Translations under genes and position numbers: made by a program
From: Nitrospira sp.
GTDB lineage: Bacteria; Nitrospirota; Nitrospiria; Nitrospirales; Nitrospiraceae
Reading direction: 5' to 3'
Length of the DNA stretch: 64,000 nucleotides
Assembly (NCBI GenBank): GCA_024998685.1
Contig: JACOEH010000002.1
Coordinates: 1 to 64,000, forward strand
Shown: positions 1-7,661 of the stretch, piece after piece
Layout: every line of letters starts with the position of its first letter
Numbering within the stretch: the first letter of the stretch is position 1
The notes under the pieces: generated by a model
Told to the model about the DNA's origin: nothing
Databases searched by the model: none
Seen by the model: only the letters and a program-made list of their open reading frames with translations

Positions 1-103
1 GGGCGGCATCGATGTGCATGCCGCCGATAACCATCGGTACAACGATCTGACCAAGATACACCGCCCATGACAGTCCGGATCCGGCGATCACGCGTTGACA
101 CAT
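1..103 (-). CDS. Possible N-terminal fragment of a membrane protein, cut by the window edge
   Basis: A leftward frame opens with ATG at 103 and runs off the left edge after 34 residues. Most of the fragment is hydrophobic (it includes AVYLGQIVVPMVIGG), so it could be the first membrane segment of a transporter. An in-frame stop lies just upstream of the ATG. I see no convincing ribosome binding site, so the start is uncertain. It diverges from the PII-like gene at 258, an arrangement that would suit a regulated transporter, but the fragment is too short to name a family. Confidence 0.3.
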   Translation of the reverse strand, partial: MCQRVIAGSGLSWAVYLGQIVVPMVIGGMHIDAA

Positions 104-257
104 GGATCACTGATGTAAGGTTTTGCAAGCAGCTCGATGAAAGGAAGTTGGTAGATAATAATTACCTATCGTTAATAGGCCGGCTGTTTCAAGCAAATAC
201 ATTCCGTGTGTCATCATACGGCTGGTTCGGCACTTGGGAGAGAGGGATGGTACGCAC

Positions 258-566
258 ATGAGAACGCTCATCATTGTGGCCCGGGACTCGATGTTAAGTG
301 ACTTGGAAGGACTCCTGACCAGTAATGGCGTCACGGCCTATACGATACTCAGCAATGTCATGGGCAAGGGTGTAACAGGTCGAGTGTATGGGACCTTTCT
401 CAACCCTGATATTAATACCATTATCTTTGCCGTCCTTCCGCCGGAACAGGCAGACCGTGCAGTCAACGCACTGAAGGCTCTTCACACAGGGCGAAAAGAG
501 GCTTCACATGATGACAAACCTGTTCCACTTAAGGTGTTTTCGTTTCCCTGTGAAGAGCATGTGTAG
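258..566 (+). CDS. PII-like regulatory protein (102 aa)
   Basis: This small alpha/beta protein resembles PII/GlnK-type trimeric sensors. After a first beta strand (RTLIIVARD) comes a T-loop-like segment (NVMGKGVTGRVYGTF) and a second strand (NTIIFAVLPPE). It is a paralogue of the leftward PII-like gene at 741-1079, which has NVSGKGHHGVREAHF at the same place. PII-like proteins of this type often accompany carbon uptake systems and sense nucleotides or bicarbonate status; that role is inferred here. I chose ATG 258 over TTG 234 because a purine-rich GGGAGAGAGGG lies 11 bases upstream and because the paralogue aligns from this methionine. The Cys near the C-terminus (FPCEEHV) replaces the usual end of the family, so it may bind a different ligand or partner. 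Confidence 0.7.
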   Translation: MRTLIIVARDSMLSDLEGLLTSNGVTAYTILSNVMGKGVTGRVYGTFLNPDINTIIFAVLPPEQADRAVNALKALHTGRKEASHDDKPVPLKVFSFPCEEHV

Positions 567-740
567 CGGAATGGAGTAAAAGTTGTCCTATGGCTTCATG
601 GCACCTTGCAACATGTCATTCATCTGGACTGCAGGGGTTATACAGAGCGGACGAGGAAAAAACTGTGCATTGTTTTCATAAAATCAGATAGCAGGGCACG
701 CTTTAGAAAGAACACACGAAACCAAACAGAGGATTGCAAG

Positions 741-1079
741 TCACGATTTAGCTCCTTTCCTTCCGAAGTATTCTTGTCGACTGACCGCGACATCGGCTAC
801 GAACATGACGCCGGAATGTCGCTCGAAAAGAGGGCGGAGGCCCGCGAGGATCGGCTCGACTTTTTCCTCCGGTACCACCGCCAGGATGATTTCAAGGCTC
901 TCCTGCTCACTGGACATGAAGTGTGCTTCCCGTACCCCATGGTGTCCTTTCCCCGAGACGTTGCCGATAATCGTGTAGCCGGTCGATTTCACTCGATCCA
1001 GCAGATCGGTGACAAACGCCCGGTGTTCCCCCGCGACGATCACGCGGATTTCCTTCATCGGATGCAAGGTCAAACCCAT
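741..1079 (-). CDS. PII-like protein of the DAB carbon uptake cluster (112 aa)
   Basis: This is the last gene of the leftward dab-type cluster, 54 bases after dabA. It reads as a PII-family signal protein: first strand KEIRVIVAGEH, T-loop-like NVSGKGHHGVREAHF, central strand LEIILAVVPEE and a C-terminal segment ending VFVADVAVSRQEYF-like. PII-like proteins are commonly encoded beside DUF2309/NuoL carbon transporters and probably gate them in response to nucleotides; that is known for related systems and inferred here. ATG 1079 is preceded by GGAG eight bases upstream. An internal methionine at 1058 aligns with the start of the paralogue at 258, so a shorter product is possible. The two PII-like genes converge on each other across 174 bases. 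Confidence 0.8.
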   Translation of the reverse strand: MGLTLHPMKEIRVIVAGEHRAFVTDLLDRVKSTGYTIIGNVSGKGHHGVREAHFMSSEQESLEIILAVVPEEKVEPILAGLRPLFERHSGVMFVADVAVSRQEYFGRKGAKS

Positions 1080-1133
1080 GTGTAGTTCTCCTTTCCCGGA
1101 CTGTTTCGCTACTCTCTCCCACGGACGCCGTCT

Positions 1134-4100
1134 CTAAGGTGTCATGATCGGGTGCCAGGTCCCGTCGGGACGATAGCGATACCAAACCCGGTCTTCAGGG
1201 TCGAGCGCGACCAGATGGACCCACTCATTGTGATAATAGTGCTGAAGCACTTCGTAACGTGCAATCAATTTCTCGATTCCCCTCCGCGGCGCTTCAATAA
1301 TCGTCAACAGCCGCATCGGTTCATGGTAGGCGCCTTCGCCGCTCATGACGGTTTGTCTGGCCAATCCAAGCCGAAGATCGCTCCATGGTCCGGACATGAT
1401 GCCGAGCCGACCGACCACATTATGGTAGATCTTGCTCCCGCTGCCGTAGACCTCGTTGTCGACGGCGGAAAAATAATGTTCCATGTTGATCCACTGGCCG
1501 ACGACCTGCGGCCCGGTGAGCAGCACTTCGAGCAATCGGTTGCTCGGATCCTCTCGATAATCGTACGAGTGCAGAAAGACACGTCCTTCCAGGTTCAGGC
1601 CCTTTGTCAATTCTCTCCGTCCGATCAGGAACGCCGTATTGTTTGAAAGGCCCCATTCCGGTCTGACTTGGCTCCAGTCCACGCTTCGCCTACGGACATG
1701 CGCTTCGGCCGTCGTCTCCTTGAGAACCTCTCGGATATCGGGAAAGCGTGCACACCGTTCCTGACTGGTGAGGGCGGAAGCTTCTTTGAGATCTTCTTGA
1801 AGTCGGGCGATGTCTGCGCGATGAGTAGGCGGGGCGTCTTCGAGGTCGAAAAGCTGTATGACATCGGTCGTTGTATTCATCTGCCCGGCAAGGAAATGCG
1901 TGTCGGATGGGATGTTGATCTTTAATTTGGCGATTCGCTCGCGGACTTTAGGATTGTTCGCCATCATCGCGAGGGCGCGTGCATTCGGCTTGCCCTCATT
2001 GCCGCCGCAGGCTCCGCAATCGAGCGCGGATTCATAGGGGTTGTTGTCCGACGTACTTCCATGCGCGCAGAACAGGACGAGCCGCGCAAAGTTCTTGGTC
2101 AATCCCATCATGCGGAGTGCGGTATCGACGGTCAGGACCTGTTCTTCCAAGGTGAAACCGGTCCTGGTGAGCCGTTCTTTGTGTCGCGACGCGGATCGCG
2201 CCGTCAGGTCGTATTGCCGTCGCAGGGTTTCGACAAACGAGTTGATCGTCTCCGGTGTGAGTCCGGCCCGCTCGATTTCTTCGGCGGCGATCGGCGGCTC
2301 AGGGTCTCCTTCCACCGTGAGCGCGCGCTGGCGCAAGCCTTCAACGAGCGCGGGAGTGATACGAAAGCTGCGGAGACCGAATTGCTCGTGCAAAGCCTCC
2401 CTGATCACGGCATGTTGTTCCGCTTCGAGCATCTCGGCAGTTTCACCCGGTGCCAACTTGTCTATCGTCAAGGTAGTGGCCAGAGAGGGGACGAACAGGC
2501 GCCGCAACCAGGCGGTCCAGCGCTGATAGAGCGCGGGGATCAATGTTTTGCCGAAAATAGGCAGGCCGTAAAACCAGCCGAGCGATTCCACCATGACATA
2601 GGGAGTCACGACATTTTCTTTCAGATCGTGCAGGAGCGTATGGCCCGCATGCACCCACTTGGCCCGCGTCGCGTGTAGCGATACTTTACGATCGAGATAG
2701 CTGCGCGGAATCTCCCGTACTTCGTTCTTCGCCCGCATGATCACCGGGAACTGCTCCGTATCATGTTCCTTTCCCCAAGCCCGATAGCGGATGAAGGCGG
2801 CAAAGAAGCCGGCGAAGCCATATGTCTCGTGTGGGCCGACCGATTCGAGATGGCGGCGGAACGGTTCGGAGCGCACGTCGATGCAGTAGACCGATTGTGA
2901 GTACGGGCGTGCCGCTTCAGAAGGAGCGGCGTTCTCGGCCCGCGCGCGTAAGAGTCCTAACAGCTGTTCCTGGTAGCCGGCCTCAAGAGCCTTGAGCCAC
3001 ACCGGTCCATGGTCCGATTCGGGAAATGTTTCCATCCAGTCGACGACTTGCTTGAGGTCCGCAGGGGCGCTTTCCATGAGTGCGGTTGCGTCAATGTTCA
3101 ACGAATGGGCTAAGGAGAGGAGTCGCCGCGCGGCTCCACGACGAATGGCCGCTTGCAGCCGGGGAATGACCTCGGCACGGTACCGTGTGAGGATATTCCT
3201 CCAGCTTTGCCCTTTCCGATGCGACAGCCGGTCCACCTCCTCGGCATAGAGGGCGGGCAACCGTCCGGCCACCCGCTGCCGTCGAAGATAATACTCGTCG
3301 GGATAGTCGCGCATGTAGGCCATCACGGCTTCGTATCGCCCGTCGATGTCGAGGTGGTCCATGCAAGCCTGTCGGACCAGTTCACGCGCGTACCAGAGAC
3401 GAATTGCCAAAAATTTCACCAGACCGACCGGGTGAACTTGCTGCCACGGGTAGTCACGTTCTTCTCCACGCCACTTGATGAAGCCCGCCCAGCCGGGGAG
3501 CGCGGTCAATTGTAACGATAAGTAGTCTTGTAGAAATTCAGAGGGAATCCCAAGTACATCCAGGCTTTCGAGAAGCGCGTCTTCGGGATGATCCGGAAGC
3601 TGGGCGATCTTCCTACCGCTGTCTTTGATTCCACAGGGAGACCATTCATGGGAGGCCATGGCCTTCCAGGCTTCATACAGACCCTTTTCACGCCCCGGCA
3701 TGGCCCAAGTGGCATGACCTTCGTCCAGGAAGGCTCCGCACCACTTGATCATTTGCTCGTTAATTTGCTGAACGATTTGCGTGCCGAGTGTGTCGTCACA
3801 CCAGTGCGAGAGCGTGAGCCAGCGGCAGAGCGCGGCTTGGTTCTCATCCACGACTTTTCGGATTCGATCGTCCAGTGAAAAAGGAAGCAGTACGCACTCC
3901 AGCTTACAGGCGAGTGCGTCGATCAAGAGCCTGTCGGGATCTTCCAGTTGATCGTCAAGCGGTTCCATGGCGGGAGCAGAAATTCCCTCCGCCAGACAGG
4001 CGCGCAAGACCGAGCTGTACGTGACGCGGTGCAATCCGATGGTCACATGCTTATCGATGATGCGCGGTTTGAGTGCGTCATCGAGATGAGTTGACCGGAT

Positions 4101-4343
4101 TCGGCCGGCCTTGAGGTACTCGCGATACAAATGGCTGGGAAGATAACCGTTGCCGCCCATGAACTGCTTCCCGCGCTTGACGGCTTCCTCGAACGGCAAA
4201 TATTCAATGCTGTGCAATGGATTGTGGTGGACGAAAGTCCGCATCGGCCAGTACTGCGCAATGACTTCCCCCGCAAGACGGACGACGCCGCGCAATTCCA
4301 TTCGCCTGGATTCAATGTCAGGAACGTGCTCTAGCGGTTCCAT
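1134..4343 (-). CDS. dabA: DabA-type inorganic carbon transporter subunit (DUF2309), 1069 aa
   Basis: This is the large cytosolic, zinc-binding subunit of the DAB dissolved inorganic carbon system, which is thought to hydrate CO2 vectorially and trap it as bicarbonate. The beta-carbonic-anhydrase-like ligand set is visible: C487 and D489 in SVYCIDVRSEPF, H761 in FCAHGSTSDNNPYES and C776 in LDCGACGG. The 15-residue spacing between the last His and Cys matches characterised DabA. The stretch between D489 and H761 (272 residues) is longer than in the Halothiobacillus protein, so this belongs to a larger subfamily. It overlaps the upstream antiporter-like gene by 13 bases, indicating translational coupling. 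It would work with the NuoL-like DabB proteins upstream, coupled to the ion gradient across the membrane. Confidence 0.9.
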   Translation of the reverse strand: MEPLEHVPDIESRRMELRGVVRLAGEVIAQYWPMRTFVHHNPLHSIEYLPFEEAVKRGKQFMGGNGYLPSHLYREYLKAGRIRSTHLDDALKPRIIDKHVTIGLHRVTYSSVLRACLAEGISAPAMEPLDDQLEDPDRLLIDALACKLECVLLPFSLDDRIRKVVDENQAALCRWLTLSHWCDDTLGTQIVQQINEQMIKWCGAFLDEGHATWAMPGREKGLYEAWKAMASHEWSPCGIKDSGRKIAQLPDHPEDALLESLDVLGIPSEFLQDYLSLQLTALPGWAGFIKWRGEERDYPWQQVHPVGLVKFLAIRLWYARELVRQACMDHLDIDGRYEAVMAYMRDYPDEYYLRRQRVAGRLPALYAEEVDRLSHRKGQSWRNILTRYRAEVIPRLQAAIRRGAARRLLSLAHSLNIDATALMESAPADLKQVVDWMETFPESDHGPVWLKALEAGYQEQLLGLLRARAENAAPSEAARPYSQSVYCIDVRSEPFRRHLESVGPHETYGFAGFFAAFIRYRAWGKEHDTEQFPVIMRAKNEVREIPRSYLDRKVSLHATRAKWVHAGHTLLHDLKENVVTPYVMVESLGWFYGLPIFGKTLIPALYQRWTAWLRRLFVPSLATTLTIDKLAPGETAEMLEAEQHAVIREALHEQFGLRSFRITPALVEGLRQRALTVEGDPEPPIAAEEIERAGLTPETINSFVETLRRQYDLTARSASRHKERLTRTGFTLEEQVLTVDTALRMMGLTKNFARLVLFCAHGSTSDNNPYESALDCGACGGNEGKPNARALAMMANNPKVRERIAKLKINIPSDTHFLAGQMNTTTDVIQLFDLEDAPPTHRADIARLQEDLKEASALTSQERCARFPDIREVLKETTAEAHVRRRSVDWSQVRPEWGLSNNTAFLIGRRELTKGLNLEGRVFLHSYDYREDPSNRLLEVLLTGPQVVGQWINMEHYFSAVDNEVYGSGSKIYHNVVGRLGIMSGPWSDLRLGLARQTVMSGEGAYHEPMRLLTIIEAPRRGIEKLIARYEVLQHYYHNEWVHLVALDPEDRVWYRYRPDGTWHPIMTP

Positions 4344-5647
4344 GCGGAAGTTCGCTCCATCGCGGCGGTCGTATCCGAAGTGTGATCCGATGTGTATAAG
4401 CTGGTGGGGGCCAGGCCCAGCGCCAACAGAGCCAGCACCACGATCAACAGAGAAGTAAATTCAGGATGCCGGAGATCGGCATAGCGTAAATCCGGCCGGC
4501 GCGTGCCGAAGAGCAACTGTTGCACCATTTGCATGATGTACCATGAGGCGGCAAGCCAAGCGGCGAGCGCGATGAATAGGCCGATCGTGGAAGAGGGTGG
4601 CGCGGTCAGCAGCAACCCCATGAATCCGGCGAACACCCCGAAGGGTGGAACTCCCATCGCTGCAAGACCCAACAGAGAAAACAGGACCGCATACTTCGGC
4701 ATCGCTGCGGCAAGGCCGCTGATGGCTTGCGGGTCCACATCATCGCCATATCTTGTGCGGATCACTTGCCAGGCAACCAACAGCCCGCCGGTCGCAAGGC
4801 CGACCGCCCCAGCCAGCACGGCCGCGCGTGGTGTCGCGGTGTGAGCCCCTGCTACAAACCACCAGAGGATCGAAAAAAACGAGATGCTGCCGTAGCCGAC
4901 CAAAAGACGGACGCGCGACTGGGCCAACGCCTTGATCGCGCCGTACAGTGAGCTGACTAGGGCTAAGAAGCTGACGACCGCCACGAATTCATCCGGCATC
5001 GTCGGCATGGCTATCGCCAGTCCATGGAGTCCCAGCACGGGCAGCAACAACACGATGAACGGCGGCAAGCTACCCGGCAGTCTGGTCAGCGCCGTGAGGT
5101 ACCCGTCATGAAAAGGCATGAGCGGCAATAGAACGGCACAGGTCACCAAGGATGCCGCTGATGAGAGGGGCGGTTCAGTCGCGAGAGAAAAGCCTACACC
5201 GACGACACCGACACCGAACGAGCCGATGCCCCACCATGAGATGGGCCAGAGCGTGGTGTGGTGGCGGTAGAGGAGATACATGATGATCAGCATGAGCGAG
5301 ATCTGGCACAGCAGGCCGAACCCATGGCCGCCGGTGAGTATGCCCATTCCCAAACCGAGGAAGACCAATGTCATGGTCCAGGAGAGACGATGGTTCTCGT
5401 GAACCGGTTGGCCTAATGCGGACACCACGGCCGCGAGCGGCAGCAAATAAAACGGTAAGGAACCATCAGGCGAAGCCGGAAGCCGGTCGGCGAGTCCGAC
5501 GATCAACACAAAATTGATGACGGACGAAATGATTGCACACATCTTCACACGGTAGGGATCGGACCAAACAGCCAGACAGACGAGAGCACCCGCAAACGGA
5601 ATTCCGGCGAACAGCCATGGTATGAATACGTCCATCATCGAGACCAC
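4331..5647 (-). CDS. Proton-conducting antiporter-like membrane subunit (NuoL/M/N family), 438 aa
   Basis: This is a polytopic membrane protein of the complex I / Mrp antiporter family, shorter than the two NuoL-like neighbours. It has about twelve hydrophobic segments, with buried charged residues typical of the family (for example SLYGAIKALAQSRVRLLVGYGS, the lysine-bearing discontinuous helix, and PPFGVFAGFMGLL). It lies between a DabB-like gene and dabA and overlaps both by 13 bases, so the three are almost certainly translated as one unit. A third antiporter-like chain is not part of the minimal two-protein DAB system. It may widen the membrane module for proton or sodium coupling; this is inference. 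The start could be the ATG at 5638 or 5635 rather than 5647, which would shrink the overlap. Confidence 0.8.
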   Translation of the reverse strand: MVSMMDVFIPWLFAGIPFAGALVCLAVWSDPYRVKMCAIISSVINFVLIVGLADRLPASPDGSLPFYLLPLAAVVSALGQPVHENHRLSWTMTLVFLGLGMGILTGGHGFGLLCQISLMLIIMYLLYRHHTTLWPISWWGIGSFGVGVVGVGFSLATEPPLSSAASLVTCAVLLPLMPFHDGYLTALTRLPGSLPPFIVLLLPVLGLHGLAIAMPTMPDEFVAVVSFLALVSSLYGAIKALAQSRVRLLVGYGSISFFSILWWFVAGAHTATPRAAVLAGAVGLATGGLLVAWQVIRTRYGDDVDPQAISGLAAAMPKYAVLFSLLGLAAMGVPPFGVFAGFMGLLLTAPPSSTIGLFIALAAWLAASWYIMQMVQQLLFGTRRPDLRYADLRHPEFTSLLIVVLALLALGLAPTSLYTSDHTSDTTAAMERTSAWNR

Positions 5648-7341
5648 CCGCGTTCCAGCTTGTCGATCCGATGAACCAATTGCGCCGTCATCGAGCCCAT
5701 CAGTTGATAGAGTTCATCGGCATATATCCTGTTCAAGAATATCGTATAGAGGCGGATCCTGAGGCCTTCGATCCAGGCCGGCATCCAGATCGTCCGACCG
5801 TGGGCCTGCATGTATAAGTAGGTCCAGCCGAAGATCGTCATGAACGCGGCCACTAGGACAATGAGGTCGAAGAGCCAGTCCGGGAGATCGGCGGCCTTGA
5901 AATATGACGCCACCTCTTCGGGATTGGGGTAGAGGAATGCGGTGAACGACTCGACGGCAAACAGATAGACGAACACGATAAACAAGAGCGTCAGCAACAT
6001 CGCCGCCGATACTTTCCAGGAAGCGACGGCCCGCAATCGGGTCAGCGTCAAGATCGCTTGCGAGGAGGTGATCCAAATGAAAAAAAGGATAATCACGGTT
6101 CCCTGGGATTCCAGCAGCGGAATGCGCAGGATTCCATGCGTCACCAATAAGATAAGCAGCGGAATAAATAGTGTCGTGACAAACCCGGTCGACCACGTCA
6201 AGCGGGAGAATCCCGCCTCGTCATGCTCATGGTCCATAGGAGGGAAATGCGGCTCCTGTCTTGCCTTATGGATGACATTTCCACAATTGAGGAAGACCGT
6301 GGCCTTGAAGAGACCATGGGCAATCAGATGGAACACGGCCAGCGAGAAGGCTCCCAAGCCGCATTCCATGATCATGTAGCCCATCTGGCCGATCGTCGAA
6401 AAGCCGAGCGTCTTCTTGATGTCGTTTTGCGCCAGCATCATCGTCGCGCCGAGGACGGCTGTCAGCGTCCCGATGACGAAGGCAACGTGCAGGGTGGTTG
6501 AACTCATTCCAAAGAGTGGAGCGAGGCGGTTGATGAGAAAACCTCCGGCGTTGATGATACCCGCGTGCAGCAATGCGTGGACCGGTGTAGGGGCGAAAAG
6601 CGATCCCGGCAGCCACAAATGCAAGGGGAACTGAGCGGATTTGCCCATCGCTCCGATAAAAAGGAGGCAGGTCACAGCCGTTGTGGCGCTGATCTCGATC
6701 CCGGGCAGAATCGAGAGGGGTATGGGCGCGGCAGCCGCTCTTGCGAACAGCTCTTGGAATTCAAGAGTCCCGTAGAGTTGATATGCGAGGGCAATGCCGG
6801 CAAGGAACGCCGTATCAGCAACACGCAACAGCGTAAACGTCTTGAACGCGCCCGCCAATGTCGCGGTATGGACATGGTTGTGCGCGAGCAGATAGAGCAG
6901 GTAACTGAGGAGTTGCCAGAAGAGAAACAGCATCATGAGGTTTCCGCTCGAGACCATGCAGATCAATACGAAGTCGGTCAGGCAAATCAACGCGAGATAG
7001 CGGCGTGCATGACGATCTTGGTACATATAGTTCGTCGAATAACAGTAAATGATGGTGCTGACGCCCGTGATCAACGTCATCATGACGCCGCTCAGCCGGT
7101 CGACATAGAAACCGATGGGAATAATGAAGGAAGCGGCGGAAGCAGGATCGTAGAACCGCACGGTGACGGGACCTTGCGAGGTGACCAAGGCCAGCGTGCC
7201 TATGGCGCCTAGGAATGCCAGGCCGATGGGATAGGCGGCCGCCTTCGCGCGGGTGAAATGCGTCCTCTCACCGCCGATCATTACGATGCCGGCTGCACAT
7301 AGCTGAAGAAATGGAACGATGAGTACCAGTGACAGGAGCAC
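5635..7341 (-). CDS. dabB: DabB-like NuoL-family ion-translocating subunit (copy 1), 568 aa
   Basis: This is a membrane subunit of the DAB-type carbon uptake complex from the Proton_antipo_M/NuoL family. Family signatures are present: SGNLMMLFLFWQLLSYLLYLL, KSAQFPLHLWLPGSLFAPTPVHALLHAG (the lysine and histidine helices of the proton channel) and QNDIKKTLGFSTIGQMGYM. GTG 7341 is preceded by AAGGGG. The protein is paralogous to the product of 7662-9368, identical in length and very similar throughout. A short DNA tract near the 3' end (5951-6051) is almost identical between the two genes, although the rest has diverged at synonymous positions. It overlaps the next gene by 13 bases. It is not a respiratory complex I gene, as no other nuo genes are nearby. 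Confidence 0.85.
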   Translation of the reverse strand: MLLSLVLIVPFLQLCAAGIVMIGGERTHFTRAKAAAYPIGLAFLGAIGTLALVTSQGPVTVRFYDPASAASFIIPIGFYVDRLSGVMMTLITGVSTIIYCYSTNYMYQDRHARRYLALICLTDFVLICMVSSGNLMMLFLFWQLLSYLLYLLAHNHVHTATLAGAFKTFTLLRVADTAFLAGIALAYQLYGTLEFQELFARAAAAPIPLSILPGIEISATTAVTCLLFIGAMGKSAQFPLHLWLPGSLFAPTPVHALLHAGIINAGGFLINRLAPLFGMSSTTLHVAFVIGTLTAVLGATMMLAQNDIKKTLGFSTIGQMGYMIMECGLGAFSLAVFHLIAHGLFKATVFLNCGNVIHKARQEPHFPPMDHEHDEAGFSRLTWSTGFVTTLFIPLLILLVTHGILRIPLLESQGTVIILFFIWITSSQAILTLTRLRAVASWKVSAAMLLTLLFIVFVYLFAVESFTAFLYPNPEEVASYFKAADLPDWLFDLIVLVAAFMTIFGWTYLYMQAHGRTIWMPAWIEGLRIRLYTIFLNRIYADELYQLMGSMTAQLVHRIDKLERGWSR

Positions 7342-7360
7342 GTCATTCCCCTTCGCCGCT

Positions 7361-7474
7361 AAGATACTGGGCGCTCACCATCTCGCGCCCGCCCGCAAAC
7401 GTGAGGCTCCTTCTTCGTCGCCTCGCGGACCTTGCTGCGGTCTTGCTGGCGGCCGTTTTGAACAGTCTGCAAAC
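7361..7474. repeat. Dispersed intergenic repeat, copy 1
   Basis: The 71-base core starting AAGATACTGGGCGCTCACCA reappears in reverse orientation at 39963-40034, with 31 identical bases at one end and a hairpin-forming GAGGC...GCCTC at the other. The remaining part (GCTGCGG..TTGCTGG..GCC..TTTTGA) matches the right part of the element at 9375-9497. It sits between the two dabB-like genes, in a non-coding position. It looks like a REP- or MITE-type element without a transposase. Confidence 0.7.
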
Positions 7475-7594
7475 TCTCTGAAAAGTGTCTGCCCTCTCTC
7501 AGTCAGGCGATGGGTACACCTCCCGCAACGGTGGGAGGCTAACCATTAATACGGGTTCTCTATATTCGTCAAGCAGAGACTGACCGCTAAATCC

Positions 7595-7622
7595 CTCCTC
7601 ATCCGCCCTTACGGATGAGGAG
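7595..7622 (-). terminator. Hairpin downstream of the second dabB-like gene
   Basis: CTCCTCATCCG and CGGATGAGGAG form a perfect 11-bp stem with a 6-base loop, 40 bases after the stop of the leftward gene at 7662-9368. On the minus strand it is followed only by GGGATTT, a weak T-run. It may partly terminate transcription between the dabB-like genes or stabilise the mRNA end. A second, shorter hairpin (CCTCCC...GGGAGG) lies near 7519-7540. Confidence 0.5.
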
Positions 7623-7661
7623 CCTATGTCCAACAACGCCGTACCGTCAAGTCGGTGTCGA

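Noticed and set aside
606-1085. A 159-codon plus-strand frame over the PII-like gene
   Set aside because: The minus-strand PII-like gene has the motifs and ribosome binding site; the plus frame has none.
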